DNA of 64,000 nucleotides from Bacteroidota bacterium (GCA_016706255.1 JADJJZ010000006.1:496001-560000), one strand, 5' to 3'. Counted from the stretch's first letter, positions 20,301-30,035 are shown. Made by a program: numbers and translations. Notes: generated from the letters alone by a model not told the origin.

Positions 20301-21470
20301 AGTAATATGGTTGAAGTGGAAATAAAAGTTAAAGACACGGGCATCGGTATTCCTGAAAATCTAATTCCACATATTTTCGACCGCTTTACACAATTAGATA
20401 ACAGTCACACACGAAAAGCAGAAGGTACAGGCATCGGACTTGCTCTTACGAAGGAATTAATAAAATTAATGAATGGTACCATTGGTGTAAAAAGCCCGCC
20501 GGTTGGTGCAAGTAAGGGGACAGAATTTATTATCCGAATCCCTATGACTAAATCAGATTTAATTGATGCGTCAATTAATTTAATACCTGAGCACGATGAA
20601 AAAAATGTAAAGGTTAATATTGAGGAAAAATTAAAAATAAATTATGTAAATGAAACCATAAGCCACAGCACTATCCCTTTAATTTTGCTAGTGGAAGATA
20701 ATGAGGATGTGGTGGGCTATACTGCCGGATGTTTGACCGATTACAGATTGTTGGTTGGAAGAGATGGGAGAGAAGGTTTTGACATAGCAATTGAAAATAT
20801 ACCTGATATTATTATTACAGATGTTATGATGCCTTATGTTGATGGCTTTGAAATGGTGAAAAAACTGAGAATGGATGAGCGCACGAGTCATATTCCTATC
20901 ATTATTTTAACTGCCAAAGCAGATATTCAAAGTAAGTTAGAAGGATTGGAAAGTGGAGCGGATGTGTATTTGCAAAAACCATTTCATAAAGAGGAGCTCT
21001 TATTGCGTATAAAAAAATTATTAGAGTTGCGCAAAAGCCTGCAACAGTATTACCGCAAACAAATAGGGATAACAACACCCGATGAAGATAACAAAAAAGA
21101 AAAACCGGAAACTAGTATTGAAGAAAAACCGGAGCATGAATTTGTAAAAAAGGTAAGGGAAATAATAGAAGCAAACTTTAATAACTATACATTCAGTGTT
21201 GAGCAATTATGCAAATTAATATTTATGAGCCACTCACAATTGCATCGTAAATTATATGCGCTCATCGATTGTTCTCCAAATAAATTTATACGAATTGTAC
21301 GATTGAATAAATCAAAAGAATTGTTGACTGATCATTCATTGAGTATTGCTACTGTAGCTTTAGCATGTGGATATAATGACCCGGGATACTTTACCCGTGT
21401 ATTTAAACAGGAATTTGGAATAACCCCCCAAGAGTGGCGACAAAGCAGTAGTGAATTTCAATCGAAGTAG
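17340..21470 (+). CDS. Hybrid two-component sensor-regulator (one-component HTCS)
   Basis: 1376 residues. Signal peptide (1-21); periplasmic two-bladed-propeller sensor of 'Reg_prop' repeats (WFGTKDGLNRYDG-type, about 25-700); Y_Y_Y domain (about 735-790); one membrane helix near 800-820; HisKA with phospho-acceptor His about 850 (THEFRTPL); HATPase with NALKF, DTGIGIP and GTGIGLAL; receiver domain with acceptor Asp about 1161 (DVMMPYVDG); and an AraC-type HTH at the end (VALACGYNDPGYFTRVFKQEFG). This is the Bacteroidota HTCS architecture that senses a glycan or other nutrient. No PUL genes lie nearby. Confidence 0.95.
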   Translation: MKVILFLTLLLGCFLMPVHAQLKYDWLTTSDGLSQGYIHDIIQDRDGFMWFGTKDGLNRYDGYTFKEYTYNIYDPNSISNNTVHHLYEDSKGRIWAITDNGINIYDKNRDSFRRIMHDPKNENSLADDKISLPIIELNDGRFLVMPEEESIHLITLPDDFFEKDLDPEIVRLKTPEVHNASHLYKDKHGKVWLIADGILYEFIPGTSSLIRRKENMNFGQSYTDETGEVWINDMFFSKIEDTELYSLFSKNIAKGHGTFFLLEADKNRLWLGITDSAKLEIYDTKNWTKGKPLDPEKCRVYSFSDITPTKFYKDRSGIVWVGTNGYGVRKYTTDAEQFNHIGSGFSVRKILELQNDQLYAVGWGGVKKFDAHLKTITEDKDKFLFDNYEFIAGNDRTIWGLRKKRGGPNGSVVDVIEHINPVTGAVEIYKINAEISKLLSEPKIEDRKGYIWFIGFGGTIYVLDPKTGEGKIVSINTNLINPMLKGAQITALYEDVQGTVWAGTETGLAKINFEFNAPSKTQVRWYNTNPDDIKALSYSHVSSIMDDPADKNILWVATKGGGLNRLDKRSNTFFHITTKEGLCNNVVYGILSDAEGNIWGSTNNGIFCLLMNANKVSNGWQFRHFTKAAGLQEDEFNTHAYTKLDNGYLAFGGVNGLNIFDPAVVLRKGFIPNVFITKILLGNNEILPDDESGVMQQSIEFVHGITLNYKQDIITLEFSSLDFTAPGQNKYRYKLEGIDEGWVESGDRRTATYVHLPSGNYTFKLQGSNSKGEWSSKIVELDVIILPPWWRTWWAYTFYILVVAIGIGSYFKFRLNKAKLKAQLNFEQQEAIRIKELDVVKTQLYTNITHEFRTPLTVILGMANQVKNDPDKFLDKGVDMILRNGENLLKLVNEMLDLSKLESGKMILNLRDGDFIAYLRYIVESFQSLASAQQKQFHFLANADELQVVFDAEKTRQIITNLFSNALKFTPEYGNIYVSVSYEPISSSNMVEVEIKVKDTGIGIPENLIPHIFDRFTQLDNSHTRKAEGTGIGLALTKELIKLMNGTIGVKSPPVGASKGTEFIIRIPMTKSDLIDASINLIPEHDEKNVKVNIEEKLKINYVNETISHSTIPLILLVEDNEDVVGYTAGCLTDYRLLVGRDGREGFDIAIENIPDIIITDVMMPYVDGFEMVKKLRMDERTSHIPIIILTAKADIQSKLEGLESGADVYLQKPFHKEELLLRIKKLLELRKSLQQYYRKQIGITTPDEDNKKEKPETSIEEKPEHEFVKKVREIIEANFNNYTFSVEQLCKLIFMSHSQLHRKLYALIDCSPNKFIRIVRLNKSKELLTDHSLSIATVALACGYNDPGYFTRVFKQEFGITPQEWRQSSSEFQSK

Positions 21471-21520
21471 ATATTGTTGTGAGCGAATAGATAATGTACC
21501 AATTTCCGAATGTACCAATC

Positions 21521-21668
21521 GAACTGCCGATTTTGAGTAATCATTTCATACGAAGCTCCGTAGGGGCTGACCCATTTGTCAGCCCAATGTGCTGCAAACC
21601 TGATAATTTGCTTATGTGGCAACCTCGGTGGCTGCTGTTCGAACAGCCGAATTTGAGCACGATTGTCC
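21521..21668 (+). repeat. 148-bp direct repeat, left copy (flanks Kdp locus)
   Basis: Matches 33314-33461 in the same orientation, same length, with 8 differences by eye. It contains the words GCTCCGTAGGGGCTGACCC, TGTTCGAACAGCCGA and TTTGAGCACGATTGTCC. GAACAGCCG...TTTTGAG and GAAGCTCCG motifs recur in shorter repeats at 31.8, 33.2 and 56 kb, so this is one member of a genome-wide intergenic family. Confidence 0.85.
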
Positions 21669-21712
21669 AAGCCATTTGTATTTTGATTATTCTGCATCAA
21701 AAAATATAATGC

Positions 21713-21720
21713 TACCTTTG
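21713..21720 (+). promoter_or_regulatory. Candidate -7 promoter box (TAnnTTTG)
   Basis: TACCTTTG fits the Bacteroidota -7 consensus exactly and lies just upstream of the Kdp regulator gene. No clear -33 TTTG at the usual spacing was seen. If used, the transcript starts near 21727, which excludes the TTG at 21723 as start codon and favours the GTG at 21744. Confidence 0.4.
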
Positions 21721-21743
21721 ATTTGGAATTTTTAAAACAGGAA

Positions 21744-23090
21744 GTGAAACAAGTTTTAATTATAGACGACGAAGAGAAACTACGGTTGTTGCTGGCAAGA
21801 ATTATCGGCCTGGAAGGATTCGATGTTATTCATGCAGGTGATGCGAAATCGGCGTGGAAAAAATTAGAACAGCATGATATAAATGTTGTGCTCTGTGATG
21901 TAAAGTTGCCAGACGATAATGGTGTAGACCTGTCAAAAAAAATTAAAGAGAAATACCCACTTATCGAAATTATTTTACTTACTGCCTATGGCACAATTTC
22001 CGATGGCGTTCAGGCCATTAAAAATGGTGCATTCGATTACATTACAAAAGGTGATGATAATAATAGAATCGTCCCGCTTTTAAATCGTGCATTCGAAAAA
22101 GCAGAATTGGCACAACGTGTTCAGCAGCTTTCAAAACAATTAGCCAACACATATTCCTTCGAAAATATAATTGGTCAATCAAAACTAATTACCGATGCCA
22201 TTGCCCTGGCAAAAAAAGTTGCGCCCACCGATACAACTGTTTTGTTAACCGGAGAAACCGGCACAGGAAAAGAAATTTTTGCTCAGGCTATTCATCAGGC
22301 AAGCCCGCGTTGTAAACATAATTTTGTTGCTGTTAACTGTTCAGCATTTAGTAAAGAATTGTTGGAAAGTGAAATGTTTGGGCATAAAGCAGGTGCATTT
22401 ACAGGGGCGATTAAAGACCAGAAAGGTTTATTCGCCGAAGCAAATAACGGGACTATATTTTTGGATGAAATTGGTGAATTAGCTTTAGACCTGCAGGCGA
22501 AATTATTACGTGTACTTGAAACAGGAGAATTTATCCGCGTTGGTGATTCAAAGCCTACAAAAATTAACGTACGAATTATTTCTGCTACAAATCGTGACCT
22601 GCAAAAGGAAATAAGTGCAGGAAATTTCAGACAGGATTTGTTTTATCGGATTTCCGTTTTTGAAATTCACTTACCTCCGCTGCGTGAAAGAATTGCAGAT
22701 ATTCCCTTATTTGTCCGACATTTTTTAACCTTATTTGCAGGCAAATCTGGCAAAAAAATAAATACTGCTTCCCAACAATTTATTGATGCATTAAAACAAC
22801 ATGAATGGCAGGGTAATATTCGTGAGTTGAAGAACATAATTGAACGTTGCGTTATATTAACTGACGATAGTGAGTTAAATCTAGTCAGTTTGCCAACAGA
22901 ATTTAGAGAAAAACTAGTGCATCATGAAGCAGGTAAACAATTATCCGCATTTGATTTGGCCAGTGCAGAAAAAATACATATCCAAAAGGTTTTAAATTAC
23001 ACAAATGGCAATAAAACAAAAACTGCAGAATTACTCAATATTGCCTTAACTACCCTATACAGAAAGATTACCGAATACGGTTTAGAATAA
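21744..23090 (+). CDS. NtrC-family sigma-54 response regulator of the Kdp operon
   Basis: About 448 residues. Receiver domain (VLIIDDEEKLRLLLAR, acceptor Asp in VVLCDVKLPD near residue 48), AAA+ sigma-54 activator domain (Walker A GETGTGKE, the GAFTGA loop that contacts sigma-54, Walker B TIFLDEIGEL), and a Fis-type HTH (TAELLNIALTTLYRKITEYG). It takes the place of the OmpR-type KdpE of Proteobacteria, a usual arrangement in Bacteroidota Kdp loci. A longer reading from TTG at 21723 exists; GTG 21744 gives a family-like N-terminus. A terminator follows at once. Confidence 0.93.
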   Translation: MKQVLIIDDEEKLRLLLARIIGLEGFDVIHAGDAKSAWKKLEQHDINVVLCDVKLPDDNGVDLSKKIKEKYPLIEIILLTAYGTISDGVQAIKNGAFDYITKGDDNNRIVPLLNRAFEKAELAQRVQQLSKQLANTYSFENIIGQSKLITDAIALAKKVAPTDTTVLLTGETGTGKEIFAQAIHQASPRCKHNFVAVNCSAFSKELLESEMFGHKAGAFTGAIKDQKGLFAEANNGTIFLDEIGELALDLQAKLLRVLETGEFIRVGDSKPTKINVRIISATNRDLQKEISAGNFRQDLFYRISVFEIHLPPLRERIADIPLFVRHFLTLFAGKSGKKINTASQQFIDALKQHEWQGNIRELKNIIERCVILTDDSELNLVSLPTEFREKLVHHEAGKQLSAFDLASAEKIHIQKVLNYTNGNKTKTAELLNIALTTLYRKITEYGLE

Positions 23091-23117
23091 ACTACCCTTT
23101 CAAAACGCTATGCTGCA

Positions 23118-23142
23118 CCCTGTCGAAACGATAGGGTTTTTT
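23118..23142 (+). terminator. Intrinsic terminator after the Kdp regulator gene
   Basis: Eight-pair stem CCCTGTCG/CGATAGGG (one G-T pair) with an AAA loop, then TTTTTTAATTT. It separates the regulator transcript from the downstream kdp structural genes, which are then expected to have their own, possibly sigma-54-dependent, promoter in 23143-23254. Confidence 0.8.
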
Positions 23143-23254
23143 AATTTAAATTTTATTGTAAAAACTTCAAACCCACGCTAAGTAAGGGTTTTGGCGGATG
23201 TGCATTTTGCGGAACAAGAATTGAAACATCTGTTTCGAAATCAAAATATTTTTT

Positions 23255-23338
23255 ATGGATATGTTGTTTTTTATTGGATTGGGCATATTGATTTATGCCG
23301 TTTTCTACAAATTTATTAATTGGTTCGAAAAAATTTGA
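23255..23338 (+). CDS. 27-residue membrane peptide upstream of kdpF
   Basis: ATG-started frame of 27 residues: a short hydrophobic helix (MLFFIGLGILIYAVFYKFI) followed by NWFEKI and a stop. It ends 4 bases before kdpF and has the same size and topology as KdpF. Position, spacing and single-helix design suggest a second small subunit or regulator of the KdpFABC pump. I know no assigned function. It is too short for most gene finders. Confidence 0.55.
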   Translation: MDMLFFIGLGILIYAVFYKFINWFEKI

Positions 23339-23342
23339 TGTT

Positions 23343-23420
23343 ATGATCATATTATTAATTATTGCGATTTGCGTATTTGGATATATGTGCTATGTGCTTA
23401 TTAAACCTGAAAAATTTTAA
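23343..23420 (+). CDS. kdpF: Potassium-transporting ATPase subunit F
   Basis: 25-residue single-helix peptide (MIILLIIAICVFGYMC, then YVLIKPEKF), a typical KdpF with the conserved C-terminal L.KPE.F. It stabilises the KdpFABC complex in the inner membrane. It ends 4 bases before the chosen kdpA ATG. Confidence 0.88.
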   Translation: MIILLIIAICVFGYMCYVLIKPEKF

Positions 23421-23424
23421 TGCT

Positions 23425-25128
23425 ATGAACTCTGAACTTATAGGCGTAATTAGTATGTATGGTATTGCCATTATTTTGGCGATACTGCTAGGAAAATATA
23501 TCGGCAAGATTTTCAACTATGAAAAAACTTGGTTGGATAAACTGTTTAATCCACTTGATAAATTGTTTTTCAAACTCAGTGGCATTGATCCATTAAATCC
23601 AATGAACTGGAAGCAACACCTTTCAGCATTACTTACAATCAACCTGATTTGGTTTATTATATGTATGCTCGTTTTAACCAATATGCATTGGTTGCCACTA
23701 AATCCGGATCAAAATCCAAGTATGAAAGCTGATTTGGCGTTTAACACTGCTGTCAGTTTTGTTACAAATACAAATCTTCAACATTATTCCGGAGAAACCG
23801 GCTTGTCGTATTTCGGCCAATTAATTTTAATGTTATGGCAATTTATCAGCGCTGCAACGGGAATTGCAATTTGTGCAGTTGTTTTTCATGCCATGAAAGA
23901 AAGAACCGCCGCTAACCTCGGCAACTTTTATTCTTTTTTTGTAAGGAGTGCTACGCGTATTTTATTTCCTATTGCATTTGTAGTAGCTGTTTTATTAATA
24001 TTAAACGGCACACCAATGACCTTTAACGGAAAGGATACAATTACCACTGTGGAAGGCAACGAGCAACAAATTAGTCAGGGACCTGTTGCTGCTTTTGTTG
24101 CTATAAAACAAATAGGAACAAATGGAGGAGGTTTTTATGGACCAAATTCTGCAAACCCGATGGAGAACCCGAATTACCTGACCAATTTCATCGAAAATGT
24201 GTCAATTATTTTAATTCCGATAGCTATGATATTTGCTATGGGCCATGTTTTACGCAGGAAAAAATTGGCATGGACAATTATGGGTGTAATGACATTCGGA
24301 TTTTTAATGCTGGCAATACCTACAATCAATTTTGAAATGCATGGTAACCCGGAAATAACAGAAATGGGAATAAATCAGTCGTTGGGTAGTATGGAGGGAA
24401 AAGAAGTGCGATTTGGTTCGGCGGCTTCTGCTTTTTGGGCAACAAGTACCACCGCAACCAGTAATGGATCAGTAAATTCGATGCACGATAGTATGACACC
24501 ACTAACCGGATTAACCACTTTATTAGGTATGATGATTAATTGTTTTTATGGTGGGGTAGGCGTTGGGTTTTTAAACTTTTACATTTTTATAATTCTTGCA
24601 GTATTTATCAGTGGTTTAATGGTTGGCAGAACACCCGAATTTTTAGGTAAAAAAATCGAAGCGCGGGAAATGAAAATAGCAATGATAATTGCGCTGTTAC
24701 ATCCGTTTTTAATATTGGTTGCAACTGCAATTTCAAGCTTTTTATATATGTCGGATCCCGTTGCATATGCCGGATGGTTAAACAACCCCGGATTTCACGG
24801 GTTTAGCGAAATGTTGTATGAATTTACATCCTCAAGCGCTAATAATGGCAGTGGTTTTGAAGGCTTGGGCGACAACACACCGTTTTGGAATATTGCCTGT
24901 GGAATTGTCATGTTACTGGCAAGGTATTTACCTATTATCGGACCTGTAGCCATTGCAGGAATTTTGTATCAAAAAAAATATATCCCGGAAAGCAACGGTA
25001 CCTTAAAAACCGATACCACTACATTCGGTCTTTTAGTTTTTGCTATTATTTCAATAGTTGCAGCACTTGCATTTTTTCCGGTGCTCACACTTGGACCAAT
25101 AGCAGAATATTTTTCAATGATTAAATAA
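23425..25128 (+). CDS. kdpA: Potassium-transporting ATPase subunit A
   Basis: K+-selective channel-like subunit of the Kdp pump, 567 residues from the ATG at 23425, directly after kdpF. The four selectivity-loop regions are visible: SFVTNTNLQHYSGE, QIGTNGGGFYGPNSA, STTATSNGSVNSM and SSANNGSGFEG. An upstream in-frame start at 23362 would run through kdpF and is unlikely. The gene is intact, unlike kdpB and kdpC. Confidence 0.96.
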   Translation: MNSELIGVISMYGIAIILAILLGKYIGKIFNYEKTWLDKLFNPLDKLFFKLSGIDPLNPMNWKQHLSALLTINLIWFIICMLVLTNMHWLPLNPDQNPSMKADLAFNTAVSFVTNTNLQHYSGETGLSYFGQLILMLWQFISAATGIAICAVVFHAMKERTAANLGNFYSFFVRSATRILFPIAFVVAVLLILNGTPMTFNGKDTITTVEGNEQQISQGPVAAFVAIKQIGTNGGGFYGPNSANPMENPNYLTNFIENVSIILIPIAMIFAMGHVLRRKKLAWTIMGVMTFGFLMLAIPTINFEMHGNPEITEMGINQSLGSMEGKEVRFGSAASAFWATSTTATSNGSVNSMHDSMTPLTGLTTLLGMMINCFYGGVGVGFLNFYIFIILAVFISGLMVGRTPEFLGKKIEAREMKIAMIIALLHPFLILVATAISSFLYMSDPVAYAGWLNNPGFHGFSEMLYEFTSSSANNGSGFEGLGDNTPFWNIACGIVMLLARYLPIIGPVAIAGILYQKKYIPESNGTLKTDTTTFGLLVFAIISIVAALAFFPVLTLGPIAEYFSMIK

Positions 25129-25136
25129 TTATAGAT

Positions 25137-27167
25137 ATGAAAAAGAATAATTCATTATTTCAAAAAGAAATTATTGCATCTGCTTTTAAACAGGCATTTG
25201 TAAAATTGAATCCCAAGATGATGTTGCGAAATCCTGTAATGTTTACTGTAGAAATAGGAACAGCAATCATGTTTGGTGTTTGTTTGTGGATTATTTCAGG
25301 CGAACAATCACAGGGAAGTTTAATATATAATTGCATTGTATTTTTAGTATTATTCTTAACCTTATTGTTTGCCAATTTTGCAGAAGCAATTGCAGAAGCA
25401 AGAGGCAAAGCCCAAGCAGACAGTTTGAGGAAAACACGCGAAGAAACACCCGCACGAAAAATGCCCGGTATTGGTAAAATATTTTCTGATGAAGTGGAAA
25501 TTATTCCCTCTTCTCAATTAAAAAAGGTGATTTGTTTTATTGTGAAGCCGGAGATATTATCCAATAGACGGTGAAATTGTTGTGGGTCTCGCTACAATAG
25601 ATGAAAGTGCTATTACAGGTGAAAGTGCTCCTGTTATTCGTGAAGCCGGTGGTGATAAAAGTTCTGTTACCGGCGGAACTAAAGTTTTATCTGACAGTAT
25701 TCAGGTTCGTGTTACAACGGATCCGGGTGAAAGTTTTTTAGATAAAATGATTGCCCTCGTTGAAGGTGCCAGCCGCCAGAAAACACCAAACGAAATTGCA
25801 TTAACTATTTTACTAGCCGGATTTACATTAGTATTTATTATAGTAACAGTAACATTAAAACCTTTTGCCGATTACGCAAACACACCAATTACTATTGCTG
25901 CATTTATTTCATTGTTTGTCTGCCTTATTCCAACTACCATAGGAGGTTTACTTTCAGCCATTGGTATTGCAGGAATGGACCGTGCATTGCGGGCTAACGT
26001 AATTACAAAAAGCGGAAAAGCTGTTGAAACTGCAGGTGATATTGATGTGTTATTGCTGGATAAAACCGGAACAATAACCATTGGTAACCGAAAAGCTACA
26101 CATTTATATCCGGCAAAAGGTATAGATGAAAAACACTTTATTAAATCGGTTGTGCTCAGTTCGTTAAGTGATGATACACCTGAAGGTAAATCAATAATTG
26201 AGTTGGCTGGATTAAAAACAACTGATTTAAATCCGGAAAATCCGCGATTTATAAAATTTACGGCAGAAACAAGAAGTTCAGGAGTTGATTTTGGAAATAC
26301 CAGAATCAGAAAAGGTGCATTTGATGCAATTAAAAAATTAACTGAAAGTGCAGGCAATATTTTTCCTGAAGATATTCATGCTATCGTTACTACAATTTCC
26401 AGTAATGGCGGCACACCATTAGTTGTTGCAGAAAATGAAAAAATTATTGGTGTAATAGAATTACAGGATATCATTAAAACAGGTATTAAAGAACGTTTTG
26501 AGCGCCTGCATAAAATGGGTATCAAAACTGTAATGGTAACAGGCGACAATCCCTTAACCGCAAAGTACATTGCTGAAAAAGCCGGTGTTGATGATTTTAT
26601 TGCAGAGGCAAAACCTGAAGATAAAATGAATTACATTCGCGCCGAACAGGCAAATGGCCGTTTGGTTGCCATGATGGGCGATGGTACAAATGATGCACCC
26701 GCTTTAGCACAGGCCGATGTTGGTGTTGCCATGAACAGCGGAACACAAGCCGCAAAGAAGCAGGCAATATGGTTGATTTGGATAATGATCCAACCAAATT
26801 AATTGAGGTTGTAGAAATTGGAAAACAATTGTTAATGACCAGAGTACTCACTACATTTAGTATTGCAAACGATGTGGCAAAATATTTTGCAATTATTCCG
26901 GCTTTATTTATTGTGGCTATACCTTCTTTGCAAAGCCTAAATATCATGCAATTATATAGCCCCGAAAGTGCAATTTTATCAGCAATAATATTTAATGCAA
27001 TTATTATCCCATTACTTATTCCGTTGGCACTAAAAGGCGTTGCATATAAACCGATTGGCGCAAGTGCACTACTGCGTAGAAATTTATTAATATATGGATT
27101 AGGAGGAGTGTTGGTGCCTTTTATCGGTATTAAATTAATTGATATGGTAGTTGCTTTAATCATATAA
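25137..27167 (+). CDS. kdpB: Potassium-transporting P-type ATPase subunit B (three frameshifts)
   Basis: Catalytic ATPase subunit. The reconstructed length, about 677 residues, is normal. Visible in order: TM region, GESAP actuator loop, phosphorylation site DKTGT near residue 308, nucleotide-binding domain, MVTGDNPLTA, MMGDGTNDAPALAQADVGVAM hinge, C-terminal helices. The frame breaks at 25520-25525 (A run one short), 25561-25562 (CC for CCC) and 26754-26756 (AAA for AAAA). All three are one-base losses in homopolymers with conserved protein on both sides, so sequencing error is as likely as decay. Confidence 0.9.
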
Positions 27168-27177
27168 AATAAAAAAA

Positions 27178-27728
27178 ATGAAAAATAATTTAATTCCTGC
27201 TATTCGATTAACACTTGTTTGTCTGGTGTTTTTCTGCGGCTTTTATACACTTTCTTTATTGGGAATTGCAAAAATTGCTCCCGACAATTTAACCTTTTCG
27301 AAAAATGAAAACGGTTATTATCAAAACGTAGGACAAAGTTTTACGGATGATAAATATTTTTATTCACGCCCATCAGCTGTAAATTATAATGCTGCCGGTT
27401 CCGGTGGTAGTAATAAAGGCCAACCAATCCTGATTATTTGGCTTTGGTTGAAGCCAGAATAGACATTTTTTTAGTGCATAATCCGGATGTAAAAAAAGAA
27501 GACATACCTGCTGACCTAGTAACTGCAAGTGGAAGCGGAATTGATCCGCATATTTCGGTACAAGCAGCACAAGTCCAAATAAAAAGAATTGCTAAGATTC
27601 GAAATGTAGATGAGGCAACTTTACATACTTTAGTAAACGATGCTATTGAACGCCCTTTATTAGGGTTATTTGGCCCGGAGAAAATTAATGTGACTAAATT
27701 AAATTTAACATTAGATAATTTAAAATAA
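27178..27728 (+). CDS. kdpC: Potassium-transporting ATPase subunit C (one frameshift)
   Basis: Single-TM periplasmic subunit. First frame 27178-27462: an N-terminal helix, then FYSRPSAVNYNAAGSGGSNKG. Second frame to 27728: VTASGSGIDPHIS (family signature), then the C-terminal LLGLFGPEKINVTKLNLTLD. The break is at 27420-27421, where CC stands for an expected CCC (restoring GPTNPDYLAL). Corrected length is about 183 residues, normal for KdpC. Confidence 0.9.
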
Positions 27729-27733
27729 TTAAT

Positions 27734-28909
27734 ATGAAACGATTAGTAACTTTAAAAGTTGTGTTTATAAGTTGTTTAATAATATGTAATTTTTACTGAA
27801 GTGCACAGGACCAGGGCGCGGAATTAGTTTCAAATAATTTTAATCAACAACCGGACAGTCTCAACGTTGATTCTATAAATGCTATTCAAACAGAGGTTAT
27901 TCCAAATAAAGGTAATTTATCGGGCTATTTGGAGGTTTATTATGGTTATGACTTTAGTAACCCTGAGAATCATACAAGGCCTTCTTTTGTTTATTCTCAT
28001 AACAGACATAATGAAGTAAATTTGAATTTGGGATTAATTAAATATAATTACACGAGTAATTTAGTTCGGTCAAATTTTGCCCTGATGGCTGGGACATATG
28101 CTAATGCAAACCTTGCAGCGGAACCTGGTGTACTCAAAAATATTTATGAAGCTAATGTGGGTGTAAAAATTAGTAAAAAAAATGAAATTTGGGTTGATGC
28201 CGGTATTATGCCTTCACATATTGGGTTTGAAAGTGCCATAAGTAAAGATTGTTGGAATCTTACCCGTAGTTTACTGGCAGAAAATTCTCCATATTATGAA
28301 AGTGGTGTAAAAATTTCTTACACGAACAAAAGCCAAAAATTGTTCTTAAGTGGATTATTGCTTAACGGATGGCAACGTATGCAACGTGTTAATGGTTACA
28401 ATGTACCTGCGTTTGGTCATCAGTTAACCTATAAACCTAATGATAAAATAACATTAAACAGCAGTTCATTTATTGGCAGTGATTTGCCCGACAGTTTAAA
28501 AACAATACGTTATTTTCATAATTTTTACGGATGGTTTAAGTTGAATCCTAAATTGGAGCTTATGGTGGGTTTCGACATTGGTGCAAATCACAAAAATTCG
28601 GACACTATGTTTACTCAAATTTGGTATTCACCGGTGCTGATTGCTAAAATTCCGGTTACAAAAAATATGACTATAGCAGCAAGAGCTGAATATTATAGTG
28701 ATAAAAACGAAGTGATTATTGCAACAGGAACAGCAAATGGATTTCAAACATTTGGGTATTCGGTAAATTTGGATTACCTTATTGCAGACTTAATGTTATG
28801 GCGAATGGAAGTAAGAGGTTTGCAAAGTAAGGACAGTATATTTTATGCAGAAGATAAATTGGTAAATACTAATTATTTTATAACAAGCTCACTGGCTATT
28901 TCATTTTAA
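27734..28909 (+). CDS. Outer-membrane porin-like protein of the Kdp operon (in-frame TGA)
   Basis: Signal-peptide-like start (MKRLVTLKVVFISCLIICNFY), then an in-frame TGA at codon 22 (27797-27799), then an uninterrupted frame of about 370 residues with alternating beta-barrel strands and a terminal aromatic (SLAISF). It resembles the BBP2/OmpL-like porin found between kdpC and kdpD in many Bacteroidota. The TGA could be a TGG change, a base-call error or a true nonsense mutation. A start at 27929 would lose the signal peptide. Confidence 0.75.
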
Positions 28910-30034
28910 ATGGCAGATAAAGAAAACACCGTTCAGCATTTTCTCGACCTGATTAAAAAATCGAGGCGCGGGAAATTTAAAATCTATATCGGCATGAGCG
29001 CCGGTGTAGGTAAAACATATCGTATGTTGCAGGAGGCGCATACTTTACTGAAAAGTGGTATCGATGTAAAAATCGGTTACATTGAAACACATTCCAGAAA
29101 AGAAACACACGACTTATTGCTCGGACTGCCCTTAGTGCCCAGAAGAAAAATATTTTACAAGGGTAAAGAACTCGAAGAAATGGATGTGCAGGCAATTATT
29201 AATCTGCGACCTGAAGTTGTTATTGTTGATGAACTGGCGCATACCAATGTAGAAGGCAGTAAAAATGAAAAACGCTGGCAAGATGTAATGGATATTCTTG
29301 CAGCTGGAATAAACGTAATTTCGGCCTTAAATATTCAGCATATAGAAAGTTTGAATGAAGAAGTTAAAGGCATTACCGGTATTGAGATAAAAGAAAGAGT
29401 CCCTGATAGTGTTTTGGCTCAGGCCGATGAAGTGGTTAACATTGATTTAACTGCCGACGAATTAATTACAAGACTTAAAGAAGGAAAAATTTACCAGGCG
29501 GAAAAAATTGAACTGGCCTTACAAAATTTTTTTAAAAGTGACCATATCCTTCAATTAAGAGAATTAGCTTTGAAAGAGGTTGCCTCGCAGGTTGAACGCA
29601 AAGTGGAAACCGAAGTAACCCGATCAAATGTATTAAAACATGAACGGTTTATGGCTTGTATCAGCAGTAATGAACTCACAGCAAAAACGGTAATTCGGAA
29701 AACAGCAAGGCTGGCGAATTATTATAATAGTAAATGGTATACGCTATATGTTCAAACGCCTAAGGAAAAAGCGGATAAAATTCCACTCGACAAACAGCGA
29801 CACCTGATTAATAATTTTAAATTAGCTACAGAACTGGGGGCGGAAATTATTAAAGTGGAAAATATTTCCATATCGAGAGCCATTATAGAACAGGCTGTAG
29901 AACGAAATATCACCACAATTTGTATCGGGAAACCACATTTAAATTTGTTAAAAATAATTTTGGCGACAAATGTGTTTAATGAACTTATTAAGAAGTTGTC
30001 GTCTAATGATATTGATATTGTAATTCTTTCATAA
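28910..30034 (+). CDS. kdpD: KdpD sensor domain protein (KdpD N-terminal + USP, no kinase)
   Basis: 374 residues. KdpD N-terminal domain (PF02702) with Walker A GMSAGVGKTYRML near residue 26 and Walker B VIVDELAHTN near residue 105, then a universal-stress-protein-like domain (FMACISSNELTAKTVIRKTA to the end). The membrane and histidine kinase parts of E. coli KdpD are absent and are provided by the next gene, which starts 1 base downstream. It presumably reports K+ or ATP status to that kinase. Confidence 0.92.
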   Translation: MADKENTVQHFLDLIKKSRRGKFKIYIGMSAGVGKTYRMLQEAHTLLKSGIDVKIGYIETHSRKETHDLLLGLPLVPRRKIFYKGKELEEMDVQAIINLRPEVVIVDELAHTNVEGSKNEKRWQDVMDILAAGINVISALNIQHIESLNEEVKGITGIEIKERVPDSVLAQADEVVNIDLTADELITRLKEGKIYQAEKIELALQNFFKSDHILQLRELALKEVASQVERKVETEVTRSNVLKHERFMACISSNELTAKTVIRKTARLANYYNSKWYTLYVQTPKEKADKIPLDKQRHLINNFKLATELGAEIIKVENISISRAIIEQAVERNITTICIGKPHLNLLKIILATNVFNELIKKLSSNDIDIVILS

Positions 30035-30035
30035 C

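Noticed and set aside
23153..23350. Minus-strand frame ending VPQNAHPPKPLLSVGLKFLQ, like an outer-membrane protein tail
   Set aside because: Its 5' half is the antisense of the 27-residue peptide and no upstream part of a barrel protein exists; at most a tiny remnant.
25872..27163. Long minus-strand frames opposite kdpB
   Set aside because: They are antisense shadows of conserved P-type ATPase sequence and have no homology features of their own.
27797..27799. Possible UGA recoding to an amino acid
   Set aside because: Several intact genes in the window end at TGA (for example the PtuA- and PtuB-like genes) and no other internal in-frame TGA was found in otherwise clean genes.
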